Source: an uncultured Alteromonas sp.
GTDB lineage: Bacteria > Pseudomonadota > Gammaproteobacteria > Enterobacterales > Alteromonadaceae
Direction of reading: 5' to 3'
Length of the DNA: 62,779 nucleotides
NCBI RefSeq assembly: GCF_913058315.1
Contig: NZ_CAJXQY010000012.1
Location: 1 to 62,779, forward strand
Shown here: in pieces, positions 8,171 through 17,789 of the stretch
How the letters are laid out: the number at the start of each line of letters is the position of its first letter
Position numbering within the stretch: position 1 is the stretch's first letter
Position numbers and translations under genes: made by a program
Notes under the pieces: model-generated
Databases searched by the model: none
Seen by the model: only the letters and a program-made list of their open reading frames with translations
What the model was told of the DNA's origin: nothing

Positions 8171-9517
8171 ATGCACAACACACCAAAAGACCAGAGTTAT
8201 CGAACAGCATTGGTTCAACGAAGTAAAAAGAACGCAAGTGTAATCGGCTCAACCATTATGTTAATGCTAATGCAGCCATTCAGCAGTCGGGCCGCTGGTG
8301 AATTTGATGCTGAGCAATATCTAACCGGAGATTGGGGAGGCGTGAGGGCTGAGCTTGCCGAAAAAGGCGTCAATGTTCGCCTTGGTCACTTTAGTCAGAC
8401 TGCCTATAACCTCCAGGGTGGAGATAGTAGTGAAGTGGCTTATGCTGACCAGTATTTTGTCGGTGGATACTTCGATTTAGATAGGCTGTTCGGCTGGTCA
8501 GGTGCTGAGTTTAAAATTGAAATTTCTAATCGAAATGGCGAGCTTATAAACAACAAAGCCGATATGCCATTTTTACTCCAGTCTCAGCAGATATTCGGTC
8601 GCGGCAATGTCACGCGCCTGACCCAGTTTTCACTTACGCAACGCCTTCTGGATGATCAGTTAAGTATTAAGGTTGGCCGTATATATCCCAGTGCTGACTT
8701 TTTCGCCATGAGTTGTACTTTTCAACACCTGACGTTTTGTAGTGGTGGTTCATCAAACTATATAAGCAGCAGTTGGTATGGCGATCCGCTCAGTTCACTG
8801 GGGGCTCAGGTTACCTATAACCTGTCAGATAATCTCATCTTAAAAGCGGGTGCTTATGATGCGAACCCGGAAACCCTATCTCTAAACCAAGGGCTGAAAC
8901 TTGGCACTTCTGGCGACTTGAGTGGTACAACAGCGGTGGCAGAAATTGAATACAAGGTCGATTACGGCAATGGGTTAGACGGCGATTACCGTTTTGGTGT
9001 TGTTCGTAGCAGTTTAGACAAGCCTAAGTTAGTTAACAAAGCCGGATTCCCGTCAGGCACAACCGATGATGCCACTGCAATTCAGGATACAGACAACGCC
9101 TTTTACATCAACCTTGAACAGCAGGTTACTCGCAACGCAACCGGTGGTGGATTGCGCTTATTTGCCAGCATGATCCGGTCAGATAACGCCATCAGCGGCG
9201 TTGGAGAAGTATTGGCTTTGGGCGGCTTTATTAATGGCCCGTTCGTTAGCCGCCCTCATGATCGTTTTGGATTGGCGATTGGTCGTAACAGCGTAAGCAG
9301 TGAATTAACCCGCGCTCAGCGTCTATACAACACAGCTTATGCCGATAGCGAAGTGGCAGTACGTGACCATGAGTATCCCATAGAGCTGAACTACAACTAT
9401 GTGATCACGCCAGCCATCGCAGTGATGCCCAGCATACAGTATGTCATTAATCCTTTTGGTGACAGTGATACAGATAATGCAACCATTCTTGGCCTTCAGC
9501 TGAGCTTAAACTTCTAA
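8171..9517 (+). CDS. OprB-type carbohydrate-selective outer-membrane porin
   Basis: I start this at ATG 8171, preceded by GTGGAGG ten bases upstream; the frame is open further up but without a ribosome site. The 448-residue product has a long basic leader and a signal peptide (hydrophobic IGSTIMLMLMQPF, cleavage near SRAA). The mature protein opens with the OprB signature YLTGDWGGVRAELAEKGV. It continues as alternating beta strands and ends in an aromatic outer-membrane-insertion tail (LGLQLSLNF). OprB porins let sugars through the outer membrane, and this one is first in the rightward operon ahead of the hexitol ABC importer. The protein is expected in the outer membrane as a 16- or 18-strand barrel. 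Confidence 0.88.
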   Translation: MHNTPKDQSYRTALVQRSKKNASVIGSTIMLMLMQPFSSRAAGEFDAEQYLTGDWGGVRAELAEKGVNVRLGHFSQTAYNLQGGDSSEVAYADQYFVGGYFDLDRLFGWSGAEFKIEISNRNGELINNKADMPFLLQSQQIFGRGNVTRLTQFSLTQRLLDDQLSIKVGRIYPSADFFAMSCTFQHLTFCSGGSSNYISSSWYGDPLSSLGAQVTYNLSDNLILKAGAYDANPETLSLNQGLKLGTSGDLSGTTAVAEIEYKVDYGNGLDGDYRFGVVRSSLDKPKLVNKAGFPSGTTDDATAIQDTDNAFYINLEQQVTRNATGGGLRLFASMIRSDNAISGVGEVLALGGFINGPFVSRPHDRFGLAIGRNSVSSELTRAQRLYNTAYADSEVAVRDHEYPIELNYNYVITPAIAVMPSIQYVINPFGDSDTDNATILGLQLSLNF

Positions 9518-9584
9518 ACCCTATAGCGCCGGCTGTCACTGGCCGGTCTGTAAGAAATACGACAAGTGAGATAAGGAAAATAAT

Positions 9585-10895
9585 ATGATTAGACGACTTA
9601 CCACAAGTATCTGCTCTGCTTTGCTACTGAGCATGCCGGTCGCGGCAGAAACTGTCACTATCGCCACGGTTAATAATGGTGACATGGTCACCATGAAGAA
9701 CTTAAGCAAAGCCTTTACCGACGCCAACCCGGATATTAGCTTAGAGTGGGTGACACTGGAAGAAAACATTTTACGTCAACGTGTTACTACAGACATCGCG
9801 ACTGGCAGTGGTCAGTATGACGTAGTCACAATTGGGACTTATGAAGTGCCAATCTGGGCCAGGCAAGGCTGGCTTGAGCCGCTAAACAACCTGGGCGAAG
9901 ACTACGATCTCGACGATATCCTGCCTTCCATTCGTGGCGGTCTGTCTTATCAGGATAACCTTTACGCTGTGCCTTTCTATGCTGAAAGTTCGATGGTTAT
10001 CTATCGCACTGACTTAATGGAAAAGGCAGGCCTTGCTATGCCTGAGAAGCCCACATGGGACTTTATTGAGCAAGCGGCGAAAGCCATGACCAATAAAGAC
10101 CAAGGGGTATATGGGATCTGTTTGCGCGGTAAAGCCGGTTGGGGTGAAAACACCGCGTTGATTACTTCAATCGCGAACTCTTTCGGCGCTCGTTGGTTCG
10201 ACGAGCAATGGAAGCCTCAGTTCAATACACCTGAGTGGCAAAAAACCCTCGAAGTGTATACAAACCTAATGCTGAAGTACGGTCCGCCGGGCGCATCGTC
10301 AAACGGCTTCAATGAGAACCTGGCGTTATTTCAAACCGGGAAATGCGGTATTTGGATTGATGCAACGGTTGCGGGTTCATTTGTCACTAATCCTGAAGAA
10401 TCCACGGTTGCAGATAAGGTCGGTTTCGCACTTGCGCCTGATGCCGGTCTGGGTAAGCGGGCAAACTGGCTATGGGCCTGGAATCTGGCCATTCCTAGTA
10501 GCACAGACAGTAAAGCTGCCGCTGAAAAGTTTGTCAGTTGGGCAACGTCCAAAGGCTACTTAGATCTGGTTGCTCAGGAAAAGGGCTTAGCCAATGTGCC
10601 GCCGGGAACCCGCGCGTCTCTTTATGCCAATGAAGCCTATCTGAAAGCGGCGCCTTTTGCACAAATGACTTTGGATTCAATCAAGCTGGCCAATCCGAAT
10701 AACCCCACGGTAAAACCAGTACCTTACGTTGGCGTTCAATTTGTGGCCATTCCTGAATTTCAGGGCCTTGGCACCGCAGTTGGGCAGCAATTCTCAGCCG
10801 CGGTAGCCGGTAACGTCACGCCGGCTCAGGCACTGAAAACGGCGCAGCGTTTAGCAGAACGAACCATGCGTAAAGCTGGTTACCCTAAAAACTGA
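9585..10895 (+). CDS. Polyol ABC transporter periplasmic binding protein (MtlE/SmoE type)
   Basis: This 436-residue extracellular solute-binding protein of family 1 has a cleavable signal peptide (MIRRLTTSICSALLLSMPVAAE). The mature start ETVTIATVNNGDMVTMKNLS and the stretch YDVVTIGTYEVPIWARQGWLEPL are typical of the mannitol/sorbitol binding proteins MtlE and SmoE. It captures the polyol in the periplasm and delivers it to the two permeases encoded next. AAGG precedes the start. A strong hairpin right after its stop probably uncouples its abundance from the downstream permease genes. Mannitol versus sorbitol or arabitol cannot be told from sequence alone. Confidence 0.9.
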   Translation: MIRRLTTSICSALLLSMPVAAETVTIATVNNGDMVTMKNLSKAFTDANPDISLEWVTLEENILRQRVTTDIATGSGQYDVVTIGTYEVPIWARQGWLEPLNNLGEDYDLDDILPSIRGGLSYQDNLYAVPFYAESSMVIYRTDLMEKAGLAMPEKPTWDFIEQAAKAMTNKDQGVYGICLRGKAGWGENTALITSIANSFGARWFDEQWKPQFNTPEWQKTLEVYTNLMLKYGPPGASSNGFNENLALFQTGKCGIWIDATVAGSFVTNPEESTVADKVGFALAPDAGLGKRANWLWAWNLAIPSSTDSKAAAEKFVSWATSKGYLDLVAQEKGLANVPPGTRASLYANEAYLKAAPFAQMTLDSIKLANPNNPTVKPVPYVGVQFVAIPEFQGLGTAVGQQFSAAVAGNVTPAQALKTAQRLAERTMRKAGYPKN

Positions 10896-10902
10896 TGAGT
10901 TG

Positions 10903-10934
10903 CCCGGCCAGTGAAGCGCTGGCCGGGTTCTTTT
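10903..10934 (+). terminator. Intercistronic hairpin between binding-protein and permease genes
   Basis: A 9-bp GC-rich stem, CCCGGCCAG (10903-10911) with CTGGCCGGG (10919-10927), is followed by TTCTTTT. It can act as a partial terminator and as a 3' stabiliser of the binding-protein message, giving more binding protein than permease. Confidence 0.75.
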
Positions 10935-10965
10935 CATCTTAACAGGTATCGATTGGAGCGCTCTT

Positions 10966-11838
10966 ATGGCAACTACCAGTTCCCGGTTCCTCGGCCGCAT
11001 CATGATCAGTCCGGCAGTCGCTTTACTGCTCGTCTGGATGCTTGTGCCGTTAGCGATGACCATTTACTTCTCGTTTCAAAACTACAACCTGCTTATGCCA
11101 GGTATGCAGGAATTTATTGGCTGGATGAACTATGAATTCTTCCTGACCGACCCTGCGTTTACAGAATCATTCTTCAATACGTTGCAATTGGTTTGCGGCG
11201 TACTGTTCATCACGATCATTGGCGGTACAGCTATCGCAGTGCTGCTCGACCAGGCCATTGTTGGTCGCAATATAGTCCGAATTCTGGTGCTTGCACCGTT
11301 CTTTGTTATGCCAACAGTGTCGGCTCTGGTGTGGAAGAACATGTTTATGAATCCGGTAAACGGCTTGTTTGCCCATATGTTTACAGCACTGGGGCTTGAG
11401 CCTTTTGACTTTCTATCACAAGCGCCGCTTGCGTCGATTATTCTTATAGTGTCGTGGCAATGGCTACCCTTTGCTGCACTTATTTTACTAACGGCTATTC
11501 AATCATTGGATCAGGAACAGCTTGAAGCGGCGGAATTGGACGGTGCTGGTCCAATGGCGCGATTTTACTACATTGTGGTGCCGCATTTGTCTCGCGCGAT
11601 TACAGCGGTAGTACTGATAGAAACTATCTTCCTGTTGTCGGTATTTGCTGAAATTCTGGTTACCACGAATGGCGGGCCGGGCTATGCCTCAACCAACATT
11701 ACCTATCTCATTTATTCACAATCCTTACTCGACTTTGATGTTGGTGCAGGATCGGCTGGCGGTATCATTGCGGTCATTATTGCCAATGTGGTGGCGGTGT
11801 TTTTAATGCGCATGTTCGGCAAAAACCTGGAGAAATAA
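10966..11838 (+). CDS. Polyol ABC transporter permease 1 (MtlF/SmoF type)
   Basis: This 290-residue inner-membrane permease has six predicted spans and the coupling-helix EAA motif EQLEAAELDGAGPMARFYYIVVP (about residues 183-205), which docks on the ATPase. The family is the MalF-like sugar permeases; the short form without a large periplasmic loop is usual for mannitol/sorbitol systems. The start at ATG 10966 has GGAG seven bases upstream. The gene lies between the binding protein and the second permease (3-bp gap), so the two permeases form the heterodimeric channel. Confidence 0.9.
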   Translation: MATTSSRFLGRIMISPAVALLLVWMLVPLAMTIYFSFQNYNLLMPGMQEFIGWMNYEFFLTDPAFTESFFNTLQLVCGVLFITIIGGTAIAVLLDQAIVGRNIVRILVLAPFFVMPTVSALVWKNMFMNPVNGLFAHMFTALGLEPFDFLSQAPLASIILIVSWQWLPFAALILLTAIQSLDQEQLEAAELDGAGPMARFYYIVVPHLSRAITAVVLIETIFLLSVFAEILVTTNGGPGYASTNITYLIYSQSLLDFDVGAGSAGGIIAVIIANVVAVFLMRMFGKNLEK

Positions 11839-11841
11839 GCG

Positions 11842-12672
11842 ATGAGACAGTCACAATTATTACGACAAAAAATGGTTTACTCCTTGCTTGCCTGGACTGT
11901 GGGTATTGCCATCTTCTTTCCAATTTTATGGACCGTGTTCACCAGCTTCAAAACCGAACTGGAGGCCGTTGCCACTGAACCGTCATTCCTGATGTTCGAC
12001 TGGACACTGGAAAACTATTCAACGGTGTTCATTGAGAGTCGGTATTTTACGCACTTTTGGAATTCTGTGGTTATTTCAATTGGCTCCAGTTTACTGGGTT
12101 TGCTTATTGCAATACCAGCGGCATGGGCCATGGCATTTGTACCTAATAAGCGTACCAAAGATGTGTTGATGTGGATGCTATCGACCAAAATGTTGCCGCC
12201 GGTTGGGGTTTTGGTGCCTATTTATTTACTGTTTCGTGATTTTGACTTGCTCGACACGAAACTGGGGCTGGTGATTGTAATGACACTCATCAACCTGCCT
12301 ATCATGATTTGGATGCTGTACACCTATTTCCGTGAGATCCCGTCTGAAGTACTTGAGGCTGCGCGGATGGATGGGGCCACCATTGGCTCGGAAATTGTAC
12401 ATGTGCTGTTACCTATTGCGTTGCCCGGTATCGCATCTACCTTATTGCTCAACATCATCTTATCGTGGAACGAAGCATTCTGGACGCTTATTTTAACGGC
12501 TGCGAAAGCGGCGCCATTAACGGCCTTTATTGCCAGTTATTCAAGCCCTGAAGGCTTGTTCTACGCAAAACTCTCTGCCGCTTCCACGCTGGCAATTGCC
12601 CCTATTTTAATCATCGGTTGGTTTAGCCAGAAGCAGCTTGTGCGCGGCTTAACCTTCGGCGCGGTGAAGTAA
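11842..12672 (+). CDS. Polyol ABC transporter permease 2 (MtlG/SmoG type)
   Basis: This 276-residue MalG-like permease has six predicted spans. Its EAA loop reads [23 protein letters not shown] (about residues 173-195), the contact for the ATPase subunit. It pairs with the permease encoded three bases upstream and is followed ten bases later by the ATPase gene, giving a complete importer. The N-terminus ([20 protein letters not shown]) carries the first membrane span. The polyol substrate is inferred from the operon. Confidence 0.9.
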   Translation: MRQSQLLRQKMVYSLLAWTVGIAIFFPILWTVFTSFKTELEAVATEPSFLMFDWTLENYSTVFIESRYFTHFWNSVVISIGSSLLGLLIAIPAAWAMAFVPNKRTKDVLMWMLSTKMLPPVGVLVPIYLLFRDFDLLDTKLGLVIVMTLINLPIMIWMLYTYFREIPSEVLEAARMDGATIGSEIVHVLLPIALPGIASTLLLNIILSWNEAFWTLILTAAKAAPLTAFIASYSSPEGLFYAKLSAASTLAIAPILIIGWFSQKQLVRGLTFGAVK

Positions 12673-12682
12673 GGAATTAGTT

Positions 12683-13693
12683 ATGGGAAATATTACTTTA
12701 AAGCAAGTTACTAAGAATTTTGACGGTCACGAAGTGATTAAACCGTTGGACTTGTCTATCGATAACGGTGAATTCGTGGTTTTCGTCGGGCCGTCGGGCT
12801 GCGGTAAATCAACCATGCTAAGAATGATTGCTGGTCTGGAAGATGTCAGTAGCGGCACCATCGAAATCGATGGGCAAGACGCAACAGAAACGCCACCAGC
12901 CAAACGTGGTTTGGCCATGGTATTCCAGTCCTATGCCTTGTATCCGCATATGAGCGTGCGCAGCAATATCGCTTTTCCGCTTAAGCGAGCCAGGATGGAC
13001 GAGAGTCTGATTCAGGAAAAAGTCACCAAAGTGGCTGAGACGCTGAACTTAACACCTTACTTAGATCGTCGCCCCGGACAACTATCAGGTGGACAGCGTC
13101 AACGTGTTGCGATTGGCCGTGCGATTGTTCGTGAGCCCGCCGCGTTTCTGTTTGACGAACCCTTGTCTAACCTAGACGCCGCTTTGCGGGTAAACATGCG
13201 TCTGGAAATATCACAACTGCATAAAGACCTCGGCACAACCATGATTTACGTTACCCATGATCAGGTGGAAGCTATGACCATGGCAGACAAAATCGTGGTA
13301 TTTAATGCCGGCCACATTGAGCAGGTGGGCTCGCCTATGGAGCTGTATCGCAACCCGGTAAATAAGTTTGTTGCCGGCTTTATTGGCTCGCCCAAAATGA
13401 ACTTTATTGAGGTGAGCGAAAGCGTAAATGGCACGCAGGTTGATTGCCTGGGCGTGCGCCCTGAGCATTTGGAATTGTCAGATACAGAAGGTAAGTGGAA
13501 AGGCAAAGTTGGCGTGCTGGAACACCTGGGCTCAGACACCTTCCTTCATGTAGATATTCCCGGCGTTGCTAAGTTAACTGTGCGCGCTGATGGTAACTGT
13601 GCCTATGAGTATGGCGATGATGTGTTTGTGTCACCGGTAACCGAACATGTGCACTATTTCGACAATTCCGGTCGGGCAGTGAAAACGGCTTAG
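12683..13693 (+). CDS. Polyol ABC transporter ATPase (MtlK/SmoK type)
   Basis: This 336-residue MalK-like ATPase powers the importer. Walker A is GPSGCGKST (residues 36-44), the signature is [14 protein letters not shown], and Walker B is [11 protein letters not shown] followed by the switch histidine in YVTHDQ. The C-terminal OB-fold (TOBE) domain covers roughly residues 235-336 and includes [10 protein letters not shown]. It is somewhat shorter than the 360-370 residues typical of MalK/UgpC relatives, owing to a compact C-terminal domain. It sits last in the importer block and a hairpin separates it from the dehydrogenase gene. Confidence 0.92.
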   Translation: MGNITLKQVTKNFDGHEVIKPLDLSIDNGEFVVFVGPSGCGKSTMLRMIAGLEDVSSGTIEIDGQDATETPPAKRGLAMVFQSYALYPHMSVRSNIAFPLKRARMDESLIQEKVTKVAETLNLTPYLDRRPGQLSGGQRQRVAIGRAIVREPAAFLFDEPLSNLDAALRVNMRLEISQLHKDLGTTMIYVTHDQVEAMTMADKIVVFNAGHIEQVGSPMELYRNPVNKFVAGFIGSPKMNFIEVSESVNGTQVDCLGVRPEHLELSDTEGKWKGKVGVLEHLGSDTFLHVDIPGVAKLTVRADGNCAYEYGDDVFVSPVTEHVHYFDNSGRAVKTA

Positions 13694-13702
13694 TCTCTTT
13701 TT

Positions 13703-13739
13703 ACAGGTGCTGCAGGACAGTGCCTGTGCTTTGTTTTTT
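13703..13739 (+). terminator. Hairpin with T-run between ATPase and second dehydrogenase genes
   Basis: ACAGGTGCTG (13703-13712) pairs with CAGTGCCTGT (13718-13727) through eight Watson-Crick and two G-U pairs over a 5-base loop, followed by a T-rich tract to 13739. The ribosome site of the next gene lies immediately after, so this may lower but not abolish downstream expression. Confidence 0.6.
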
Positions 13740-13750
13740 GGAGTATTCTC

Positions 13751-15226
13751 GTGACTATTCAACTGAACCAAACTGCGCTGGCTTCGTTACCAGACACCGT
13801 GCGCGCGCCATCATACGACCGTTCAGCGCTCACGCCTGGCATATTGCATATAGGCATTGGTAATTTCCACCGTTCTCATCAGGCTATGTATCTACATAAA
13901 TTGTTCGAGCAAGGTAAAGATCATGATTGGGCCATTATTGGTTGTGGTGTAAAGTCCTTCGACGCGGCTATGCGTAGCAAGCTCGAGAAACAGGATTGGC
14001 TCACCACCGTAGTCGAACTCGATGAAGACGCGTTGAGTGCAGACGTGTGTGGGTCAATGATTGATTTTCTGGATATTGACGCTGACACCGTAGTAAGCGC
14101 ACTTAGCCGGCCGGAAATTCGTATTGTGTCTTTGACCATCACCGAAGGTGGGTATTTTATTGATGCCAAAACCGGTGGCTTCCAACAGGATCATCCGGAT
14201 ATTCAATCGGATATTGCTACGCCAGACTCCCCGAGGACGGTGTTCGGTATTTTGCTTAAAGGCTTAAAAAGTCGTCGTGAAGCCGGGTTACCCCCCTTTA
14301 CCATAATGACCTGTGACAACGTGCCTCACAATGGCGATGTGACCCGTCAAACACTCACAAGTTTAGCCAAATTGATAGATCCCGATATGGCCGATTGGAT
14401 TACTGCATCGGTTGCTTTCCCCAACTCGATGGTCGACTGTATTACCCCCGCGACTACTCAGCGTGAAATAAACCGCCTTGCCGATGAGTTTGGTATTGAA
14501 GACGCGTCTCCGGTATTTTGTGAGCCGTTTCGTCAATGGGTAATCGAAGACAATTTCCCGCTAGGGCGTCCTGCGTTGGAAGAGGTTGGCGTAGAATTCG
14601 TTGACGATGTTACTGCCCATGAATTTATGAAGCTGCGTATATTGAACGGTGGGCATGCTGCATTGGCTTTCCCTTCAACGTTGCTGTCATTGGAGTTTGT
14701 GCATGAGGGGATGTTGCATCCGTTGGTGAGAGATTATGTGCGCAAGGTGATCACTGAAGAAGCTATTCCGACACTTTCACCTGTGCCGGGCACAGACTTT
14801 GATGATTACCTTAATCTGATTGAGCGCAGGTTTGCGAATCCGGAAATTGGCGACACGATCGCACGGCTTTGTACTGATTCGTCAAACCGTCTGCCTAAAT
14901 TTATTTTACCCATTACCCAAGCAAACCTGGACAATGGCGGTTCGGTAGAAGGTACCGCTCTTGTGATTGCGCTTTGGTGTCGGTACTGCGCATTTACTGC
15001 CGATAACACAAATACAGTTGAATTAAATGACGAGCAGGCAGTACGTTTGCAGCAACTGGCTATAGAGGCAGAAAATGCGCCTGAATCCTTTCTCGATATG
15101 GAAGACATTCTTGGCGAGCTGGGTAAAAATGAGCGCTTTGCAGAAGCCTTTAGTCGCTGGTTAGGGAGCTTATACCAGCAAGGAACCGGCGCCTGCTTAG
15201 AGGCATATGTTAAAGGTCAAAGCTAA
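13751..15226 (+). CDS. Mannitol dehydrogenase, long-chain polyol family (copy 2)
   Basis: This 491-residue paralogue of the enzyme at 4369-5886 starts at GTG 13751 with TTGGAG seven bases upstream. Shared signatures are GILHIGIGNFHRSHQAMY, VSLTITEGGY, TCDNVPHNGDVTRQ and the catalytic helix MKLRILNGGHAALAF with Lys, Asn and His in place. It differs in the normally conserved VDRITP stretch, which here reads VDCITP (Arg to Cys, about residue 231). It lies downstream of the ABC importer and so acts on what that importer brings in. The paralogues probably differ in polyol preference (mannitol, sorbitol or arabitol); which does which cannot be told from sequence. Confidence 0.88.
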   Translation: MTIQLNQTALASLPDTVRAPSYDRSALTPGILHIGIGNFHRSHQAMYLHKLFEQGKDHDWAIIGCGVKSFDAAMRSKLEKQDWLTTVVELDEDALSADVCGSMIDFLDIDADTVVSALSRPEIRIVSLTITEGGYFIDAKTGGFQQDHPDIQSDIATPDSPRTVFGILLKGLKSRREAGLPPFTIMTCDNVPHNGDVTRQTLTSLAKLIDPDMADWITASVAFPNSMVDCITPATTQREINRLADEFGIEDASPVFCEPFRQWVIEDNFPLGRPALEEVGVEFVDDVTAHEFMKLRILNGGHAALAFPSTLLSLEFVHEGMLHPLVRDYVRKVITEEAIPTLSPVPGTDFDDYLNLIERRFANPEIGDTIARLCTDSSNRLPKFILPITQANLDNGGSVEGTALVIALWCRYCAFTADNTNTVELNDEQAVRLQQLAIEAENAPESFLDMEDILGELGKNERFAEAFSRWLGSLYQQGTGACLEAYVKGQS

Positions 15227-15417
15227 GTAATATGTGCAGGCGCTGCACCGCCGGCAACATGAAGTACTGCAAATTTCATCGACAATACGCGACAATTCCA
15301 TTACCGTTTCAGGCCGCTTTTGGAGAGCGAAGCATGGAAACCGCAGTGGCGACTCCGCTGGTCAGTGCGAATGTCGTAAGTAGATACTAAAACCTATGCG
15401 TAAGCGAGAACATCAAC

Positions 15418-16083
15418 ATGGCTGAATATAACCAGGACATTGCCTTTGTCATTTTTGATTGCGATGGCGTATTGATCGACAGTGAAGTGCTCAGTATGAA
15501 GGTCTGGGCCGGGTTGCTACAAGAGCATGGTGTGCACATTGACCAGAAGTACTTTTTCGAACATTTTTTAGGCCGTAGCTTCGAACATGTACAATCTGTT
15601 ATTTTAAAAGATTTCAATCTTGCTGTGGACACGGCAATGGCAAATCGGTTTGCCGATGAACTGAAAACGACTTTTGAGCAACAACTATCACCAACCGACG
15701 GTATCAATGAAGTACTGTCATCACTAAAGGTGCCATATTGCCTGGCAACCAGCAGCAGCCGGGAGCGCACTCGGATAGCACTGAATGCAACCGGCCTCAA
15801 TCGCTATTTCAGCGAGGCGCAAATATTTACAGCTGCTGATGTTACCCACGGTAAGCCTGCTCCGGATTTATTTCTGTATGCTGCGAAACAACAGGGTATA
15901 TCACCTTCGCACTGCCTGGTTATTGAAGACTCTGCGCCAGGGCTGCAAGCAGCGAAAGCCGCAGAAATGCATTGCCTGCACTATGTGGGAGGGGCGCACA
16001 TGTCGCAAACTGCTGGAAAACGCGAAAATGCACTGGCACACTGGCGTGTTTTCAACACGCATTATCCGTATTTAATTGATTAG
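15418..16083 (+). CDS. HAD-superfamily phosphatase (beta-phosphoglucomutase-like)
   Basis: This 221-residue soluble hydrolase has motif I FDCDGVLIDSE with the nucleophile Asp14 and the acid Asp16. Motif II is ATSSSRERTRIAL, the lysine region HGKPAPDLFLYAA, and motif IV VIEDSAPGLQAAKAA. The cap lies between motifs I and II, the layout of sugar-phosphate phosphatases and phosphoglucomutases. It sits between the second dehydrogenase and the SorC regulator, an arrangement also seen in other bacterial sorbitol/mannitol operons. It may remove toxic sugar or polyol phosphates formed during growth on the polyol; the actual substrate is unknown. Confidence 0.8.
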   Translation: MAEYNQDIAFVIFDCDGVLIDSEVLSMKVWAGLLQEHGVHIDQKYFFEHFLGRSFEHVQSVILKDFNLAVDTAMANRFADELKTTFEQQLSPTDGINEVLSSLKVPYCLATSSSRERTRIALNATGLNRYFSEAQIFTAADVTHGKPAPDLFLYAAKQQGISPSHCLVIEDSAPGLQAAKAAEMHCLHYVGGAHMSQTAGKRENALAHWRVFNTHYPYLID

Positions 16084-16095
16084 CAGGGCAAGAAA

Positions 16096-17052
16096 ATGGC
16101 TTCAACTCCTACCAATGAGAACCAAAAGTTAGAGGACGCTGCTCGGGCTGGCTGGCTTTACTATGTGGCAGGTAAAACCCAGGATGAGATCGCAAAGCAT
16201 CTAAATACGTCACGTCAGTCTGCACAAAGATTGGTTGCGTTGGCTGTATCCCAAGGCTTGATTAAAGTGCGTCTGGAACACCCGATTCGCCATTGTATGG
16301 AGCTTGCTGATGCACTGCAGCGTCAATATGGTCTTGCCCAATGTGAGGTCGTCCCCAGTGTGTCTGATGATCCGAATTCCACAATCGGATTGGCACAAGC
16401 GGGAGCGGCCGAAATTGAACGGCATTTAAAACATCGTCAGTCGAAAATCATAGCCTTTGGTACCGGCCGGGTATTGCGTGCCTGCGCCGATGAATTGCCT
16501 GCATTGCAGTGTCCGCAACATCGCATCGTCTCACTGGTCGGGAATATCGCTCAGGATGGATCAGCGAGCCGTTACGATGTAGCTATACATGTTGCCGAAC
16601 GCATTGGCGCAAGACACTTTCCTATGCCGGTCCCTGTTATCGCTGGCAGTGAAGCTGACAAAGCGCAGTGGCAACAACTTACTCACGTTAACAATGTGAA
16701 GAACCTGGCTGATCAGGCTGATGTGGCATTTGTGGGCATTGGTAATCTGGGCACGAAATCCCCGCTGCATATTGACGGATTTATTGCCCAGCATGAGTTG
16801 GCAGCGCTGGATGCAATGGGCGCCGTAGGAGAAGTAATAAGCTGGATTTATGACAGTGATGGCAAATTGATAGACTCTGAAATTAATCGCCGCGTTACCA
16901 GTGCATCACTAGCACCAAAAGACGGCAAAGTTGTAATTGGTATTGCCGCCGGCCAGGAAAAAGTGTCAGCCATTTCGGGAGCGCTGGAGTCAGCGATGAT
17001 TAATGGCCTGATCACTAACGAATTTACCGCTGAAGCACTGTTGAAGCGCTGA
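16096..17052 (+). CDS. SorC/DeoR-type sugar-responsive transcriptional regulator (SmoC-like)
   Basis: This 318-residue protein has an N-terminal helix-turn-helix (about residues 18-55: YYVAGKTQDEIAKHLNTSRQ, then SAQRLVALAVSQGLI) and a C-terminal sugar-isomerase-like SorC effector domain (about 60-316) with KIIAFGTGRVLRACAD and ALDAMGAVGEVISW. Family members bind a phosphorylated sugar or a polyol and switch their own catabolic operon. It is 12 bp downstream of the HAD gene at the end of the hexitol operon, so it most likely controls the divergent region at 7.6-8.2 kb, as SmoC does in Rhodobacter. Confidence 0.88.
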   Translation: MASTPTNENQKLEDAARAGWLYYVAGKTQDEIAKHLNTSRQSAQRLVALAVSQGLIKVRLEHPIRHCMELADALQRQYGLAQCEVVPSVSDDPNSTIGLAQAGAAEIERHLKHRQSKIIAFGTGRVLRACADELPALQCPQHRIVSLVGNIAQDGSASRYDVAIHVAERIGARHFPMPVPVIAGSEADKAQWQQLTHVNNVKNLADQADVAFVGIGNLGTKSPLHIDGFIAQHELAALDAMGAVGEVISWIYDSDGKLIDSEINRRVTSASLAPKDGKVVIGIAAGQEKVSAISGALESAMINGLITNEFTAEALLKR

Positions 17053-17271
17053 ATACTATGCCCCGATTAGTTAAAGCCCTGCTCTGGGATGGTCTAGCAT
17101 TTTAAACGGCAGAGAACTCAGTTGAGCAGAATTCTGAGACCTTTACATAGCCAGCGCTTAGTATCGTTTTGCTCAATTTGTATGGCGTCTCTTTCAAACT
17201 TTAAGCCTCTGCTTTTAGTATTTAAATAAACGCAAAATGTCTAAACTCCGACGCCTTCGCGCGCCAGACCA

Positions 17272-17643
17272 CTATTTTGTATTGATCTGCACACCATGGG
17301 TTTCAGACCAAACCCTCAGTTCGTCTAAAATGTGTAATGCTGTTCGGCCGAATTCCGTCAGCTCATAAGTAACCGCAACTGGCCTGTCGCTGATAACCTT
17401 GCGTAACACCATACCTTCGTCTTCGAGCTCTTTGAGGCGCTGATCAACCATCTTTTTACTTGCGCCACCGAGCATTCGTGCAAGATCATTAAATCTCACA
17501 GGCTCATCTTTCAGGTGGTAAATAATCGAACCTTTCCATTTTCCGCCAATTAATCGCATACCCTTTTCAATAGCACAGGGCTCCATGCAAGCGTCATAAA
17601 CTTTTTTTCGCCCTTTACTATCTGTTTTTATTGAACTTTCCAA
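17272..17643 (-). CDS. HxlR-family transcriptional regulator
   Basis: This 123-residue winged-helix regulator has the HxlR signature: an N-terminal cysteine pair (ACMEPCAIEKGMRLIGGKW) followed by RFNDLARMLGGASKKMVDQRLKELEDEG (recognition helix) and VTYELTEFGRTAL (wing). The start is a TTG (17641-17643) with GAGGGG five bases upstream. Cysteine-bearing HxlR proteins such as YodB and HypR sense quinones and other electrophiles by thiol modification. Here it is divergent from an MdaB-like quinone reductase, which fits that role. The 146-bp gap between them is AT-rich and must hold the operator. Confidence 0.88.
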   Translation of the reverse strand: MESSIKTDSKGRKKVYDACMEPCAIEKGMRLIGGKWKGSIIYHLKDEPVRFNDLARMLGGASKKMVDQRLKELEDEGMVLRKVISDRPVAVTYELTEFGRTALHILDELRVWSETHGVQINTK

Positions 17644-17789
17644 CTTAGCCCCTCACATTTAAACCAGGTTACTAAAAGTATACTAATTGATTAAAGTTTA
17701 AAGGTAACTAAAATATACCACATAACATAAAGCGAGAAAACACACTTGCTTTCATTAACCCGAATATGAGCAACCTTAGGAGTTATTCA

